Position numbers and translations under genes: made by a program
Notes under the pieces: model-generated
Seen by the model: only the letters and a program-made list of their open reading frames with translations
What the model was told of the DNA's origin: nothing
Databases searched by the model: none
In this document: positions 17,691-26,466 of the stretch, piece after piece
How positions within the stretch are numbered: position 1 is the stretch's first letter
How the letters are laid out: each line of letters starts with the position of its first letter
Origin: Streptomyces flavofungini
GTDB lineage: Bacteria; Actinomycetota; Actinomycetes; Streptomycetales; Streptomycetaceae
Assembly: GCF_030388665.1 (NCBI RefSeq)
Contig: NZ_CP128846.1
Coordinates: 992,001 to 1,056,000, forward strand
DNA length: 64,000 nt
Direction of reading: 5' to 3'

Positions 17691-17718
17691 ACCGGGTCCG
17701 GTGCGCCGCCGGACCGGT
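17691..17718. terminator. convergent terminator hairpin
   Basis: ACCGGGTCCGG (17691-17701) pairs with CCGGACCGGT (17709-17718) with one bulged base, between the reductase and CapA-like genes. Confidence 0.7.
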
Positions 17719-17719
17719 C

Positions 17720-18997
17720 CTAGCGGCCCATCACCAGGCCGTCCTCGGCGGCGCCCCGGCTCAGCGTGACGCGGCGGATGCGGTCGCGGACGTCGGCGAC
17801 GTCCGCGCCGCGGGCGAGGGCCGCGTTGAGGTTGACGACACGGCCCGCGTCCGTGTCGAACCAGAACGGCACGAACTCGGCCTTGCGCACCTCCCAGCGG
17901 TCGCCGGGGCGTTCGGGGGCGGCGAAGGTGAAGCGGCCCGCGGTGCCCTGGTTGCCGCGCGGGTCACGGGCGCCCGCGTGGTTGATCATGTCGCCGGCGA
18001 TCTGGTCGCCCATGCCGTAGACGATCCAGGTCCCGTTGACCTTCTCGTAGGCCTGCGGGACGTGCGCGTGGGTGCCGATGATCAGGTCCACGTCCGGCCG
18101 CCCCGCGGTGCGCGCGGACGTCAACCGCTTGCCGAGGTCGAGCTGTTGGCGGTCCGGGGCGTCCTGCCACTCGCTGCCCCAGTGCAGCGAGACGACCACC
18201 ACGTCCGCGCCCGCCTTCCGGGCCGCCCGGGCGTCGGCCAGGATGCGGTCCCGGTCGATGAGGTTGACCGACCAGGGCCTGCCCTTGGGCAGCGGAATGC
18301 CGTTGGTGCCGTAGGTGTACGCGAGTTGGGCGACCTTCGCGGAGCCCGCGCGCAGCCAGGCCGGGGACCGGCCCTCGGTGGCGGTGCGGCCGGAGCCCGC
18401 GTGCTTGACGCCCGCCCGGTCGAGGGCGTCCAGGGTGCGCTGGACGCCGTCGGCGCCGTCGTCGAGGGTGTGGTTGGACGCGGTGGAGCAGGAGTCGTAG
18501 CCGGTGGCCCTGAGCGCGGTGGCCACCTGCGGGGGCGACTTGAAGGAGGGGTAGCCGGTGTAGTCGCCGTTCGCGCCGTACACCGTCTCCATGTGACAGA
18601 TCGCCAGGTCCGCCTTGGCGACCACGGAGCGCGCGCCCGCGAGCATCGGGCCGAAGTCGTAGCCGTCGCCGCCCGCGTCGGCGTTCGCCTTGCGGATGAT
18701 CGAGGCGTGCGGCAGGACATCGCCGGATGCGACGAGGGTGAACGTCCGCGCGTCGCCCGCGCCGCCACCCGCCGCGGACGGCGCGGGCGCCGGGTGCCGG
18801 GGCGCGGACGCGCGACCCTGCCCCTGCCCGCTCTCCGCGGACGGCTGTTGCGCGGCACAGGCCGCCGTGGCGCCGACGAGGGCGGCGGTGAGGACGGCCA
18901 CGGCCTGGCGGGTACGGCGGGTGCGCCGGGTGCTTCGGCTGGGACTGTCGCTCAGCGTGAGGCTGCCGGGCCGGGCGGGGCGTGTGCGCTGTGTCAT
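17720..18997 (-). CDS. CapA-like metallophosphatase lipoprotein
   Basis: 425 residues. A basic N-terminus leads to a hydrophobic segment and lipobox ATAAC (Cys47), a Ser/Ala/Pro linker, then a CapA/PgsA-like calcineurin-fold domain (about 88-400). Metal or active-site marks are ASGDVLPH, MET (CHMETVYG), SNHTLDDG, SLHWGSEW and IGTHAHVPQ. CapA proteins take part in poly-gamma-glutamate export or polymer processing; no capB or capC genes are near, so the substrate is open. Start ATG 18997 has GGAAG eight bases upstream. The AT-rich region before it probably holds its promoter. Confidence 0.88.
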   Translation of the reverse strand: MTQRTRPARPGSLTLSDSPSRSTRRTRRTRQAVAVLTAALVGATAACAAQQPSAESGQGQGRASAPRHPAPAPSAAGGGAGDARTFTLVASGDVLPHASIIRKANADAGGDGYDFGPMLAGARSVVAKADLAICHMETVYGANGDYTGYPSFKSPPQVATALRATGYDSCSTASNHTLDDGADGVQRTLDALDRAGVKHAGSGRTATEGRSPAWLRAGSAKVAQLAYTYGTNGIPLPKGRPWSVNLIDRDRILADARAARKAGADVVVVSLHWGSEWQDAPDRQQLDLGKRLTSARTAGRPDVDLIIGTHAHVPQAYEKVNGTWIVYGMGDQIAGDMINHAGARDPRGNQGTAGRFTFAAPERPGDRWEVRKAEFVPFWFDTDAGRVVNLNAALARGADVADVRDRIRRVTLSRGAAEDGLVMGR

Positions 18998-19288
18998 CGA
19001 CCGGACTTCCGTATGGGGAGTTCTTATGTAAAACAGATCCACATACGGATATAAGGGTGAGTCAAGGAGCAATGCCGTGCAATTCACCGAAACGGACTTA
19101 AACCCAGAGTGATGTGACCCGAAGAACACAGCCGCCCCGACCTGCGGCGAAACCGGCTCCAAGGTCAAGGCTCCGTAAAGCGCCTTGCTCAGCACCCCCA
19201 TTGAGTAATCGGCTGTCCTCATCCGTGTTCCGGGTCGGGGGGCCAGAAGCCGGTGACGCGTACACGGAGCACAGGAAGGCGGAGCGTG
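18998..19288. promoter_or_regulatory. 291-bp divergent, partly AT-rich promoter region
   Basis: The first 90 bases next to the CapA-like gene are unusually AT-rich for this genome (ATAAGG, TATAT, TTTTACATAAG on the minus strand) with a TTGACT hexamer, but no well-spaced pair is certain. No gene seen. Confidence 0.4.
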
Positions 19289-19804
19289 ATGCTGCACGAG
19301 AGCACGGACGGTGCCCAGGGCCCCGGCGGCGACGAGCTGACGGTCCCGATGGCGTGGCTGTACGCGGAGTACATCGCGGACGAGTTGCTGCGCACCGGCG
19401 ACCTGATGCCGCCCACCTCCTTCGAGTACCGGGCCGGCCGTGACGCGCTCGCGCTCACCATCTTCCTGTCGGACACGCGCGGCGAGCTGTCCTGTATCCG
19501 CGTGGTCTCGCAGCTGGACACCTGGCTCTCCCTGACGGCGCACGACGAGCACTGGCAGGAGTGGGTCCGCGAGCGCATGGACGGCGTCACCGCCGACGCG
19601 ATGGCCGCGCGCGGCCCCGCGCCCGACCTCGTGCTCGCCGAGGCCGCGTGGCGCTGGCTGGAGGAGACGGAACTCCTCGCGCCGGACCTGGACGCGGTGC
19701 CCGGCGGCGGGTCGATCCTCGGCGAGGACGAGGGGCCCAAGGTGTGGACCCCCGCCTGGCGGCTCGGCCTGCCGCTCGGGCACCTGGCCATCCAGCTCTT
19801 CTGA
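19289..19804 (+). CDS. hypothetical cytoplasmic protein
   Basis: 171 residues, acidic, soluble and rich in Trp (WLYAEY, DTWLSL, HWQEW, AWRWLEE, PAWRLG). No membrane segment or known motif is visible and I do not recognise the family. ATG 19289 is preferred: GGAG lies four bases upstream and AAGG a little further; a GTG three bases earlier is the alternative. Codon use matches real genes. It precedes an anti-sigma-type gene by about 130 bases on the same strand, but nothing shows a functional link. Confidence 0.7.
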   Translation: MLHESTDGAQGPGGDELTVPMAWLYAEYIADELLRTGDLMPPTSFEYRAGRDALALTIFLSDTRGELSCIRVVSQLDTWLSLTAHDEHWQEWVRERMDGVTADAMAARGPAPDLVLAEAAWRWLEETELLAPDLDAVPGGGSILGEDEGPKVWTPAWRLGLPLGHLAIQLF

Positions 19805-19931
19805 CGGGCCGCTGCGGGGCCCGCCGACGGCTCCGCCCTCGGCATCCAGTTCGATCTCGGCGGCCCTTGAGTGATTCGGTGGCCGATTGCGTACGGGAGG
19901 GCGAGAAGCACCCTCACCGACAAGGAACGCC

Positions 19932-20609
19932 ATGAGGTCCCTGGAGCGGCATCACGACGCCGGCGCCTACGCGCTCGGCGTCCTGGACAAGGCGGACGCC
20001 TTCCGCTTCGAGGACCACCTCACGGAGTGCGTCCACTGCCGGGAGCGGGTGTCCGAACTCGCCGTGCCCGCACGGCTCCTGAAGACCCACGGCAGGTCCG
20101 TCGCGTACGTCTTCGACCCGACCGCGGCCCCCGACCCCCGGCTCCTCGACCGCCTCGTCGACGAGACCGGGCGGCTGCGCAGGGCCCGCCGCCGACGGTG
20201 GCTCGGCGCCGTCGCCGCGGGCGTGGTGCTCGCCGTCGTGGGCCCCGCGGCGGCGGTCCTGAGCGCGGGCGGTGGCGACGGGGCGCTGCGGGTCGCCGCG
20301 CACGACGGGCGCAGCGGGATGGCGGCCGTGCTCACCGCGCGGGAGCGGGCGTGGGGCACGGAGGTCGGGATCCAGGTGCACCAGGACGGGGGCGCGGGCC
20401 GTCGGGTGTGCGAGCTGGTCGCCGTCGGGGACGACGGGTCCCGTGAGGTCGTCACGACGTGGCGTGCGCCGGGTCCCGCACGACCCGGGCGGGCGGCACA
20501 GCGGGAGTGGGAGACCCGGGGCGGCACCGCGCTGCCGTCCGACCGGATCGACCGGTTCGAGGTCCGGGACGCGGAAGGACGGCGGCTGCTCACGCTGCGG
20601 CCGCGTTAG
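19932..20609 (+). CDS. zinc-finger (ZAS/zf-HC2) anti-sigma factor, orphan
   Basis: 225 residues. The cytoplasmic N-terminal domain carries the ZAS motif H29-X3-C33-X2-C36 (HLTECVHC). One membrane helix follows (about 90-112) after an Arg-rich stop-transfer segment. The outer domain is about 110 residues with a single Cys. This is the layout of anti-sigma factors that hold an ECF sigma factor at the membrane. Usually the sigma gene is directly upstream; here the upstream gene is a hypothetical protein with no sigma domain, so the partner is elsewhere. Ribosome site AAGGAA precedes ATG 19932. Confidence 0.82.
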   Translation: MRSLERHHDAGAYALGVLDKADAFRFEDHLTECVHCRERVSELAVPARLLKTHGRSVAYVFDPTAAPDPRLLDRLVDETGRLRRARRRRWLGAVAAGVVLAVVGPAAAVLSAGGGDGALRVAAHDGRSGMAAVLTARERAWGTEVGIQVHQDGGAGRRVCELVAVGDDGSREVVTTWRAPGPARPGRAAQREWETRGGTALPSDRIDRFEVRDAEGRRLLTLRPR

Positions 20610-20611
20610 CC

Positions 20612-20648
20612 GCGGGCAACCCCGGCACAGGGGAGCGGGGTTGCCCGC
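20612..20648. terminator. 12-bp perfect terminator hairpin
   Basis: GCGGGCAACCCC (20612-20623) and GGGGTTGCCCGC (20637-20648) lie just after the anti-sigma stop, before the convergent glycosylase gene. Confidence 0.85.
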
Positions 20649-20708
20649 CCCGGCACCGGCGGCGGACCGCGCGGCCGGTGCGACGGGCCCGGCGCGGGTG
20701 TCGGCGGG

Positions 20709-21569
20709 CTACTTGAGGAATCGCGACGTGCGGCGGTCCGCCAGCGGCTTGCCGCCGGTCTGGCAGGTGGGGCAGTACTGGAGGGAGGAGTCCGCGAAGG
20801 AGACCTCGCGGATCGTGTCGCCGCAGACCGGGCACGGCTGCCCGGCCCGCCCGTGCACGCGCAGACCGGACTTCTTCTCGGACTTCAGGCGCGCCGCGGC
20901 GAGCCCGCGCGAGCGCGTCACCGCCTCGTCCAAGGTCGCTCGCAGGGCCTCGTACAGCCGCCGCGTCTCCTCCTCGGCGAGGCTGCCCGCGAGCTTGTAC
21001 GGGGACATGCGGGCGGCGTGCAGGATCTCGTCGCTGTAGGCGTTGCCGATGCCCGCGATCAGGCTCTGGTCGCGCAACGCGCCCTTGATGCGGCGCCGTT
21101 CGCCGTCGAGGAGCCCCGCGAACCGTGCCAGTGTGAAGTCGGCCGCCAGCGGGTCGGGGCCGAGGCGGGCGATGCCGGGCAGCGCGGCGGGGGCGTCGGT
21201 GACGTACACGGCGAGTCGCTTTTGCGTTCCGGCCTCCGTGAGGTCGAAGCCCGCGCCGGTCGCGAGCGCGACGCGCAGCGCCAGCGGCCCCTTGCCCGGC
21301 CGCGGCGCGCCGCTCGGCAGCGGGTCCTTCCACTGGAGCCAGCCCGCGCGGGCGAGATGCGTGACGAGCCACAGCCCGCCCGCGTCGACGGCGAGGAACT
21401 TTCCGTACCGGGCGACACCCGTCACCTCGCGCCCTTCGAGCGCGGTCACCGGCGGGTCGTACGTCTTCAGGACACTGACGGCCACCGGCAGGACCCGGAC
21501 GATCTCACGCCCGGTCAGCTCCCCGGCGAGGAAGTCCCGCAGGGCCTCGACCTCCGGCAGTTCCGGCAC
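20709..21569 (-). CDS. Fpg/Nei-family DNA glycosylase
   Basis: 286 residues. Base-excision repair enzyme that removes damaged bases and nicks DNA. The start GTG 21569 puts the catalytic Pro directly after the initiator (MPELPEVE), which fixes the start; longer frames would bury it. Other marks are QSLIAGIGNAYSDEIL (H2TH region) and a C-terminal zinc finger with Cys246, Cys249, Cys266 and Cys269. Its ribosome site GAGG overlaps the stop codon of the upstream phosphatase gene, so translation is likely coupled, an unusual pairing of DNA repair with a stress-signalling protein. Confidence 0.92.
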   Translation of the reverse strand: MPELPEVEALRDFLAGELTGREIVRVLPVAVSVLKTYDPPVTALEGREVTGVARYGKFLAVDAGGLWLVTHLARAGWLQWKDPLPSGAPRPGKGPLALRVALATGAGFDLTEAGTQKRLAVYVTDAPAALPGIARLGPDPLAADFTLARFAGLLDGERRRIKGALRDQSLIAGIGNAYSDEILHAARMSPYKLAGSLAEEETRRLYEALRATLDEAVTRSRGLAAARLKSEKKSGLRVHGRAGQPCPVCGDTIREVSFADSSLQYCPTCQTGGKPLADRRTSRFLK

Positions 21570-21576
21570 GACCGCC

Positions 21577-23703
21577 TCACCCCTCACCCGTCCCGTCACG
21601 TGAGGGCACGATGAACTCGCACCACACGCACTTCCCGACACCCCGCGAGTCGACACCCCACACGTCCGCGAGCCGGTCCACGAGCAGCAGCCCGCGCCCG
21701 GACACGCCGTCGTCGGAGGCCGCCCGCAGCCGGGGCAGCGCGCTGGAGGAGTCCTCGACGTCGACGCGCAGGCGCCGGTCGGCGCCCGACACCACCCGCA
21801 GCGTGACGATCGCGGTGCCCTCGGTGTGCATGAGGGCGTTGGTGATCAGCTCGTCGGCGGCCAGTTCGATCTCGTCGGCCCGGTCCCGCGCGCCCCACGC
21901 GCGCACCGCGGCCCGGATCATGTGCCGCGCCTCCGCGAGGGCCTCCGGGTCGTTCGGCGCGACGTGCTGCTGGAGGCGGCCGCCGGAGCGCGGCGCGTCC
22001 ACCACGCGGCGGCGCATCAGGAGCAGCGCGGCGTCGTCGTCGCCCCGGCCGTCGTCCACCCGCCCGCACAGCAGGTCGGCCAGGTCCTCCAGGTCGGCGG
22101 GGCCGACGGAGACCATCTCGGCGAGGGCCTGGGTGCCGTCGTCGAGGTCGGCGCCCGGCTCCTCGACGAGGCCGTCGGTGTAGAGCAACAGCATCTGGTC
22201 GGGGTCGAGTTCGAGGGTGGTGACGGGGTAGTCGAGGCGCCCGAACTCGGCGGACAGGCCGAGCGGAAGGCCGCCCGCGACCGGCACCCGGCGGCAGGTG
22301 CCGTCGGTCAGGCGCAGCAGCGGGTCGATGTGCCCGGCGCGCACGAACTGCACCACGCCGGTGCTGAGGTCGGCCTCCGCGTACAGGCAGGTGGCGAAGC
22401 GGTCGGTGTCGAGTTCGTGCAGGAAGCCGGAGGCGCGGGCCATGACGGTGGCGGGGGTGTGGCCCTCGGCGGCGTACGCGCGCAGCACGATGCGCAGTTG
22501 GCCCATGACGGCGGCGGCGTGCGTGTCGTGGCCCTGGACGTCGCCGATGACGGCGCCGACGCGGCCGCCGGGCAGCGGGATCACGTCGTACCAGTCGCCG
22601 CCGATGTCGCGGCCGACCGCCGCGCTGCGGTAGCGCACGGCGATGTCGGCGCCGGGCACGCCCGGGATGGAGCGGGGCAGCATCGCCTGCTGGAGGCCCT
22701 GGGCGAGGTCCTTCTCCTGCTCGTAGAACATGGCGCGCTGCAGGCTCTGCGCGATGCTGCTGCCGAGCGCCACCAGGACGGTGCGTTCCTCCTGGGTGAA
22801 GCCGGTGCGGTCCTGGTAGAGCAGGCCGAGGACGCCGAGCGGCTTGGCCTGGGCGATCAGCGGCAGATAGGCGGCCGAGGCGATCCCGAGGTGCTCGATG
22901 TGCGGCCAGAGCAGCGGGTACGAGGCGGCGAACTCCTCCGGCGTCTCGATGAAGCGCGGCGAGAGCGTGCGCACGGCCTCGCTCATGGGGTACTCCTCGT
23001 CGACGCGGGTCAGGCGGGTGCCGGGCACGTAGCCCTCCGGCGGACCCTCCGCGACGAGCCGGATCCGGCCGGCCTCGACCAGTCCCATCACCAGGTGCGA
23101 GGCGCCGAGGTGCGCAAGGCCCTGGGCGTCGCTCAGCACGTCGATGACGTCGGCGACGGTTCTGGCGTGGGCGAGCGCCGCCGTGGTGCCCTGGACGACG
23201 CTGGTACGGCGGCGCCGGTCGGCCTCCGCCTCCACGCGCTCGCGGTGCGCGGTGCTGTCGCTCAGCTCCCGGGTGGCGTCGCGCACGATGCCCACGATGC
23301 GCTGCGGCCTCCGGGAGTCGTCGCGCAGGACGTGGCCCTGGGTGTGCCGCCAGTGCAGGCTGCCGTCGCGAAGCCGCACCCGGAAGTAGGCGCCGTAGCC
23401 GCTGTCGCCGCTCTTGAGGGCCTGCGACACCTGGACGTCCAGGCGGTGGCCCTCCCCCGCCGGCACCCGGACGGCGAGGCTCTGCGGCCTGTTGTCGAAC
23501 TCGTCACGCCGCAGGTCGAAGAGGGCGAGGCCCTCGTCGTCCATGAGCAGCTCGCCGCTCCTGAGGTCCCACTCGAAGCCGCCCATGCCGAGCCCGGCGC
23601 CGTAGGTGTCGAGGAAGCAGCAGGCGCCATCGGCAGCGGGCGCTGCAAAGCCGCCGCCGCAGCGCCGCATCGCTACCTCGACACCTTCCGTGCCCGCGTC
23701 CAT
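21577..23703 (-). CDS. PAS-GAF-PP2C (SpoIIE)-HATPase stress-signalling phosphatase
   Basis: 708-residue cytoplasmic protein. It has a PAS domain (about 40-150), a GAF domain (about 180-340), a SpoIIE/PP2C phosphatase (about 360-560, with RDIGGDWYDVI, GDVQGHD, RAGHIDPL and LLYTDGLVEE) and a C-terminal GHKL ATPase of the anti-sigma kinase type (about 590-700; ELAADELITNALMHT, GRGLLLVDRLAD). Such fusions act in partner switching: the phosphatase and kinase ends set the phosphorylation of an anti-anti-sigma factor. None is encoded nearby. The ATG is preceded at six bases by TAGCGT, so a leaderless start is possible. Confidence 0.9.
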   Translation of the reverse strand: MDAGTEGVEVAMRRCGGGFAAPAADGACCFLDTYGAGLGMGGFEWDLRSGELLMDDEGLALFDLRRDEFDNRPQSLAVRVPAGEGHRLDVQVSQALKSGDSGYGAYFRVRLRDGSLHWRHTQGHVLRDDSRRPQRIVGIVRDATRELSDSTAHRERVEAEADRRRRTSVVQGTTAALAHARTVADVIDVLSDAQGLAHLGASHLVMGLVEAGRIRLVAEGPPEGYVPGTRLTRVDEEYPMSEAVRTLSPRFIETPEEFAASYPLLWPHIEHLGIASAAYLPLIAQAKPLGVLGLLYQDRTGFTQEERTVLVALGSSIAQSLQRAMFYEQEKDLAQGLQQAMLPRSIPGVPGADIAVRYRSAAVGRDIGGDWYDVIPLPGGRVGAVIGDVQGHDTHAAAVMGQLRIVLRAYAAEGHTPATVMARASGFLHELDTDRFATCLYAEADLSTGVVQFVRAGHIDPLLRLTDGTCRRVPVAGGLPLGLSAEFGRLDYPVTTLELDPDQMLLLYTDGLVEEPGADLDDGTQALAEMVSVGPADLEDLADLLCGRVDDGRGDDDAALLLMRRRVVDAPRSGGRLQQHVAPNDPEALAEARHMIRAAVRAWGARDRADEIELAADELITNALMHTEGTAIVTLRVVSGADRRLRVDVEDSSSALPRLRAASDDGVSGRGLLLVDRLADVWGVDSRGVGKCVWCEFIVPSRDGTGEG

Positions 23704-23783
23704 GGGCCAACGCTAGGCCGACCCTCGGACGGCCGCATGTGGACGGCCGCCGACCTGCGGCGCGGCCCGCGCGCACCCGCCCG

Positions 23784-24980
23784 TCAGCGGCCGCGGGCAC
23801 CGGTCGGGAGCGAGGGGCAGCCGGGCGGGAGCGGGGTCTGGGGACCGCCGAAGGGGTCGCCCGTGCCCGGCGTGGGACAGTCGGGCGAGGTGCCGTCCGC
23901 TTCGGGGGTGGTGGGGCCGGGGACACGGTCGGAGGGGTCCGTGGCGTCCGACGGGTCCGTGTCGGAGCGGTCGGAGGGGTCGGAGCGGCCGGAGGGATCG
24001 CCGGGGTCCGTGGCGTCGGACGGGTCCTGGAACTCGTCCGGGTCGCCGGAGTCGCCGGGGTCCGTGGAGTCGGTGGCGTCCGTCGGGTCGGTGGAGTCAG
24101 AGGGATCGGCCGGGTCCATGGAGTCCGAGGGGTCCGTGGAGTCCGAGGGGTCCGTGGAGTCCGAGGGGTCTGTCGGCGAGGGCTCCGGGGGCGGCACGGG
24201 CCGGTCGTCCTTGCCGTGCTCGTCGCCGGTGCGCCGCTCGATCCAGGTGTTGTTGACGATGTTCACGATGACGATGACGGTGATCGGCCGGGGCGCGGGC
24301 GTCACCACGACGACCTCGGCGGGCCGGTAGCCCTGCCACTGCTGCCCGCTGTGGACCGGGGCCTGCCGGAAGGCGACCGGCGGCCGCAGCGGGTTGCCGC
24401 AGGCGCAGCGCACCCGGGGCAGGCCGCGGTCGTCGACGAGGACGGCGGTGCCGGCCTGGAGGACGGACTGGTAGGGGGTCGCGCGCCCGTCGCGGTAGCC
24501 GTGGTTGGTGACGCGGGTGTCGGCGCGCAGGACGACGGGGGTCAGGCCTCGCAGGTAGGCGGGGACCTGGTCCTGCGCGATGCCGACGGCCCCGGCGAAG
24601 GCACGGGCCCGCGCGAGTTCGGCGGTCAGGTACTGGATCTGGCGGCCGACGTCGCAGCTGGCGACGCGCTGCGTACCGCCGTACAGGCCGGGGGTGCCGC
24701 CCGCCAGGGAGCGCAGGCCCCGGTCGGAGGGCGACGAGGAGCCGCTGGGGGACGGTTGCGCCGACCGGGTGACGGCAGGCGAGGGCTCGGCGGACCGGGC
24801 GGTGGAGTCCGTGAAGGGGTCGGGCCCCTGGGCGGCCACGGGTTGCAGGAACAGCTCGCGTCCGCTGTCGTCCTGCTTCTTCTTCTCCTGGCCGCCGCTG
24901 TCCGAACCGGAGCATCCCGCGACGGTCAGCACCGCGGATATCCCGAGGGCCGTCGCCCACGTTCTGGTGGATGCGCGCAC
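23784..24980 (-). CDS. DUF6777-type lipoprotein with Asp-Pro-Ser repeat tail
   Basis: 398 residues. Signal peptide with lipobox TVAGC (Cys23), charged linker, then a globular domain (about 85-245) with Cys at SCDVGRQ and RCACGNPL. It resembles the streptomycete DUF6777 lipoproteins (moderate confidence). The C-terminal third is very low complexity: DPSDST, DPSDATD and PGD-type repeats, strongly acidic, ending with a Pro-rich part. The DNA has near-perfect 18-bp repeats (24121-24174). The GTG start has GGGAGA seven bases upstream. Probably exposed on the outer face of the membrane; the acidic tail may bind cations or span the wall (inference). Confidence 0.82.
   Translation of the reverse strand: MRASTRTWATALGISAVLTVAGCSGSDSGGQEKKKQDDSGRELFLQPVAAQGPDPFTDSTARSAEPSPAVTRSAQPSPSGSSSPSDRGLRSLAGGTPGLYGGTQRVASCDVGRQIQYLTAELARARAFAGAVGIAQDQVPAYLRGLTPVVLRADTRVTNHGYRDGRATPYQSVLQAGTAVLVDDRGLPRVRCACGNPLRPPVAFRQAPVHSGQQWQGYRPAEVVVVTPAPRPITVIVIVNIVNNTWIERRTGDEHGKDDRPVPPPEPSPTDPSDSTDPSDSTDPSDSMDPADPSDSTDPTDATDSTDPGDSGDPDEFQDPSDATDPGDPSGRSDPSDRSDTDPSDATDPSDRVPGPTTPEADGTSPDCPTPGTGDPFGGPQTPLPPGCPSLPTGARGR
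24121..24174. repeat. 18-bp tandem coding repeat, three units
   Basis: Units at 24121-24138, 24139-24156 and 24157-24174 (GAGTCCGAGGGGTCCGTG; last unit with two changes) encode the DSTDPS repeat of the lipoprotein tail on the minus strand. Confidence 0.9.
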
Positions 24981-25091
24981 GGGGGGTCTCCCGCCTGTTG
25001 CCGGGGCTTTCGTCCCTCATTGTCTGGCGGGCGGAGCGGGGCCCCGCAAACGGAGCCGGGGCGGGCGTGGCTCCGGGGAGAGGGCGGGACC

Positions 25092-26078
25092 CTAGGGCTT
25101 GTCCGGCCACTGCCAGCTCATGCCGTAGATGCCCTGTCGGCACTGCGCGGCGTACAGGTGGGCCGTGCCGGAGGTGTCCACGGGCAGGGGGCGCACCTTG
25201 CGCTGCGGCGCCGAGGAGTTCTCGCGGTAGTACGAGTGGCAGAGCGCGGGGTGGCGGTCGTGGGGGAAGTACACGTGCAGGAGATAAGCGTCCTGGTTGC
25301 CGCGGATGCCCCGCTCGTGGAATCCCGTCGGGCGGTCGTAGGGGGCGGTCCTGATCTCGTAGTCGACGGCCACGGTCTCGCCCAGCGTCAGCGGACGGCC
25401 GAAGCCGATCCGCAGCAGCACTCCCCCCGAGGTCGCGTCCTGCCGCAGCGACTCCAGGCGCCCGCAGCGCACGGTCGCCTCGGGCAGCCGGCCGTCGGGA
25501 TCGTCGAGGAAGTGCAGGTTCATCATCTGCTCCGGCCCGTCGGCGACGGCGCGGACCACGTGATTCACGATCAGGCGGCGGACGCAGCCGCGCCGGTCCA
25601 GGTGCAGGACCTCGCGGGTGAGGAGCACGACGATGTCCCGGTTGAAGTCCGCGAAGGAGTCCCCGAGCGCCTGCTCCTGCCAGGACTCCTGGCCGTACAG
25701 GCGGCGGGTGGCGTGCTCGTCGGTGCGGGCGACCCGCCGTCCGCGCGGGCGCTGGGGCGGCAGGAGCGAGGAGAGGCCGCCGGGAGGCAGGTCGAGGATG
25801 CTCTCCAGGGCGACCACCGCGCGCAGTGAGTCGGAGCGCTCGGGCCGGGTGCGATCGCGCTGCCAGTAGCTGAGGGTCGCGGGGGTCAGCCGGATGCCGC
25901 GGGCGGTCAGCCGCTCGCAGATGCGGTCCAGGGGGAGCCCGCGCCGACGCACCGCCTCGCGCAGCGCGACAGCGAACGGAGCGGGGCGTTCCGCCGAAAG
26001 GGCCGACGCGCGGGCCGATTCCGTATCGGTTTCCTTGGTGTTCGGCTTGTTCGGCGTCGGCCCGGATGTATCCGTCAC
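25092..26078 (-). CDS. XRE-type DNA-binding regulator with large C-terminal domain
   Basis: 328 residues. After about 30 disordered residues comes a helix-turn-helix (about 33-95; LPLDRICERLTARGI, TPATLSYWQRDRTRPERSDS). A C-terminal domain of about 220 residues follows, with no recognised motif but many aromatic and His residues (DRHPALCHSYYREN, YGMSWQWPDKP). The family occurs widely in Streptomyces without a known ligand. I prefer GTG 26078 over ATG 26099: GGGAGGGG stands eight bases before the GTG, while the ATG has no ribosome site. It is divergent from the secreted protease gene, with palindromes between them. Confidence 0.8.
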   Translation of the reverse strand: MTDTSGPTPNKPNTKETDTESARASALSAERPAPFAVALREAVRRRGLPLDRICERLTARGIRLTPATLSYWQRDRTRPERSDSLRAVVALESILDLPPGGLSSLLPPQRPRGRRVARTDEHATRRLYGQESWQEQALGDSFADFNRDIVVLLTREVLHLDRRGCVRRLIVNHVVRAVADGPEQMMNLHFLDDPDGRLPEATVRCGRLESLRQDATSGGVLLRIGFGRPLTLGETVAVDYEIRTAPYDRPTGFHERGIRGNQDAYLLHVYFPHDRHPALCHSYYRENSSAPQRKVRPLPVDTSGTAHLYAAQCRQGIYGMSWQWPDKP

Positions 26079-26466
26079 GAATTCCGCCCCTCCCGGCATG
26101 ACAGATGACGGCCCACGGCCCCGCTACCAAACCCCGCCAGGACCGCGTACGTCAATATCCGGAACGCCCCTTCCCGATCACCTTTCGCCCGCGTCAACCT
26201 CTGGACGAGCACCGATCGTTGCGCCCGCGTCGCTCTGAGGCACCAACGCATTCCCCGAGTTCGCGCATTAAGTGTTTACGTCTTTCGCCTTAAGACCCCG
26301 TGCCCCGCCATGTCTTGTGGGACCCCCCGAACCGACGGGAGGGTTTCGCCCACAGCGCGGTCCGGGAAATCCCGCGAACCGCGCCGATGGCGGTTCGGTG
26401 CACCGAATGACCCCACCCCGGTGCACCGAACTTCCATGAGCCCCCACTCAGTTGAAAGGCATTCAG
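26079..26466. promoter_or_regulatory. 388-bp divergent region upstream of the protease
   Basis: No gene seen. It contains an AT-richer stretch (about 26265-26295) and two GGTGCACC palindromes (26394-26407 and 26419-26428) some 45-70 bases before the protease start. Confidence 0.5.
26394..26428. promoter_or_regulatory. paired palindromic operator candidate
   Basis: TTCGGTGCACCGAA (26394-26407, perfect 14-bp palindrome) and CGGTGCACCG (26419-26428, followed by AA) have centres 23 bp apart, about two helical turns. Position near the protease promoter suggests a repressor or activator site. Confidence 0.55.

Noticed and set aside
19887..19931. N-terminal extension of the anti-sigma protein
   Set aside because: The AAGGAA site directly precedes ATG 19932, and the family begins there; the upstream in-frame start has no ribosome site.
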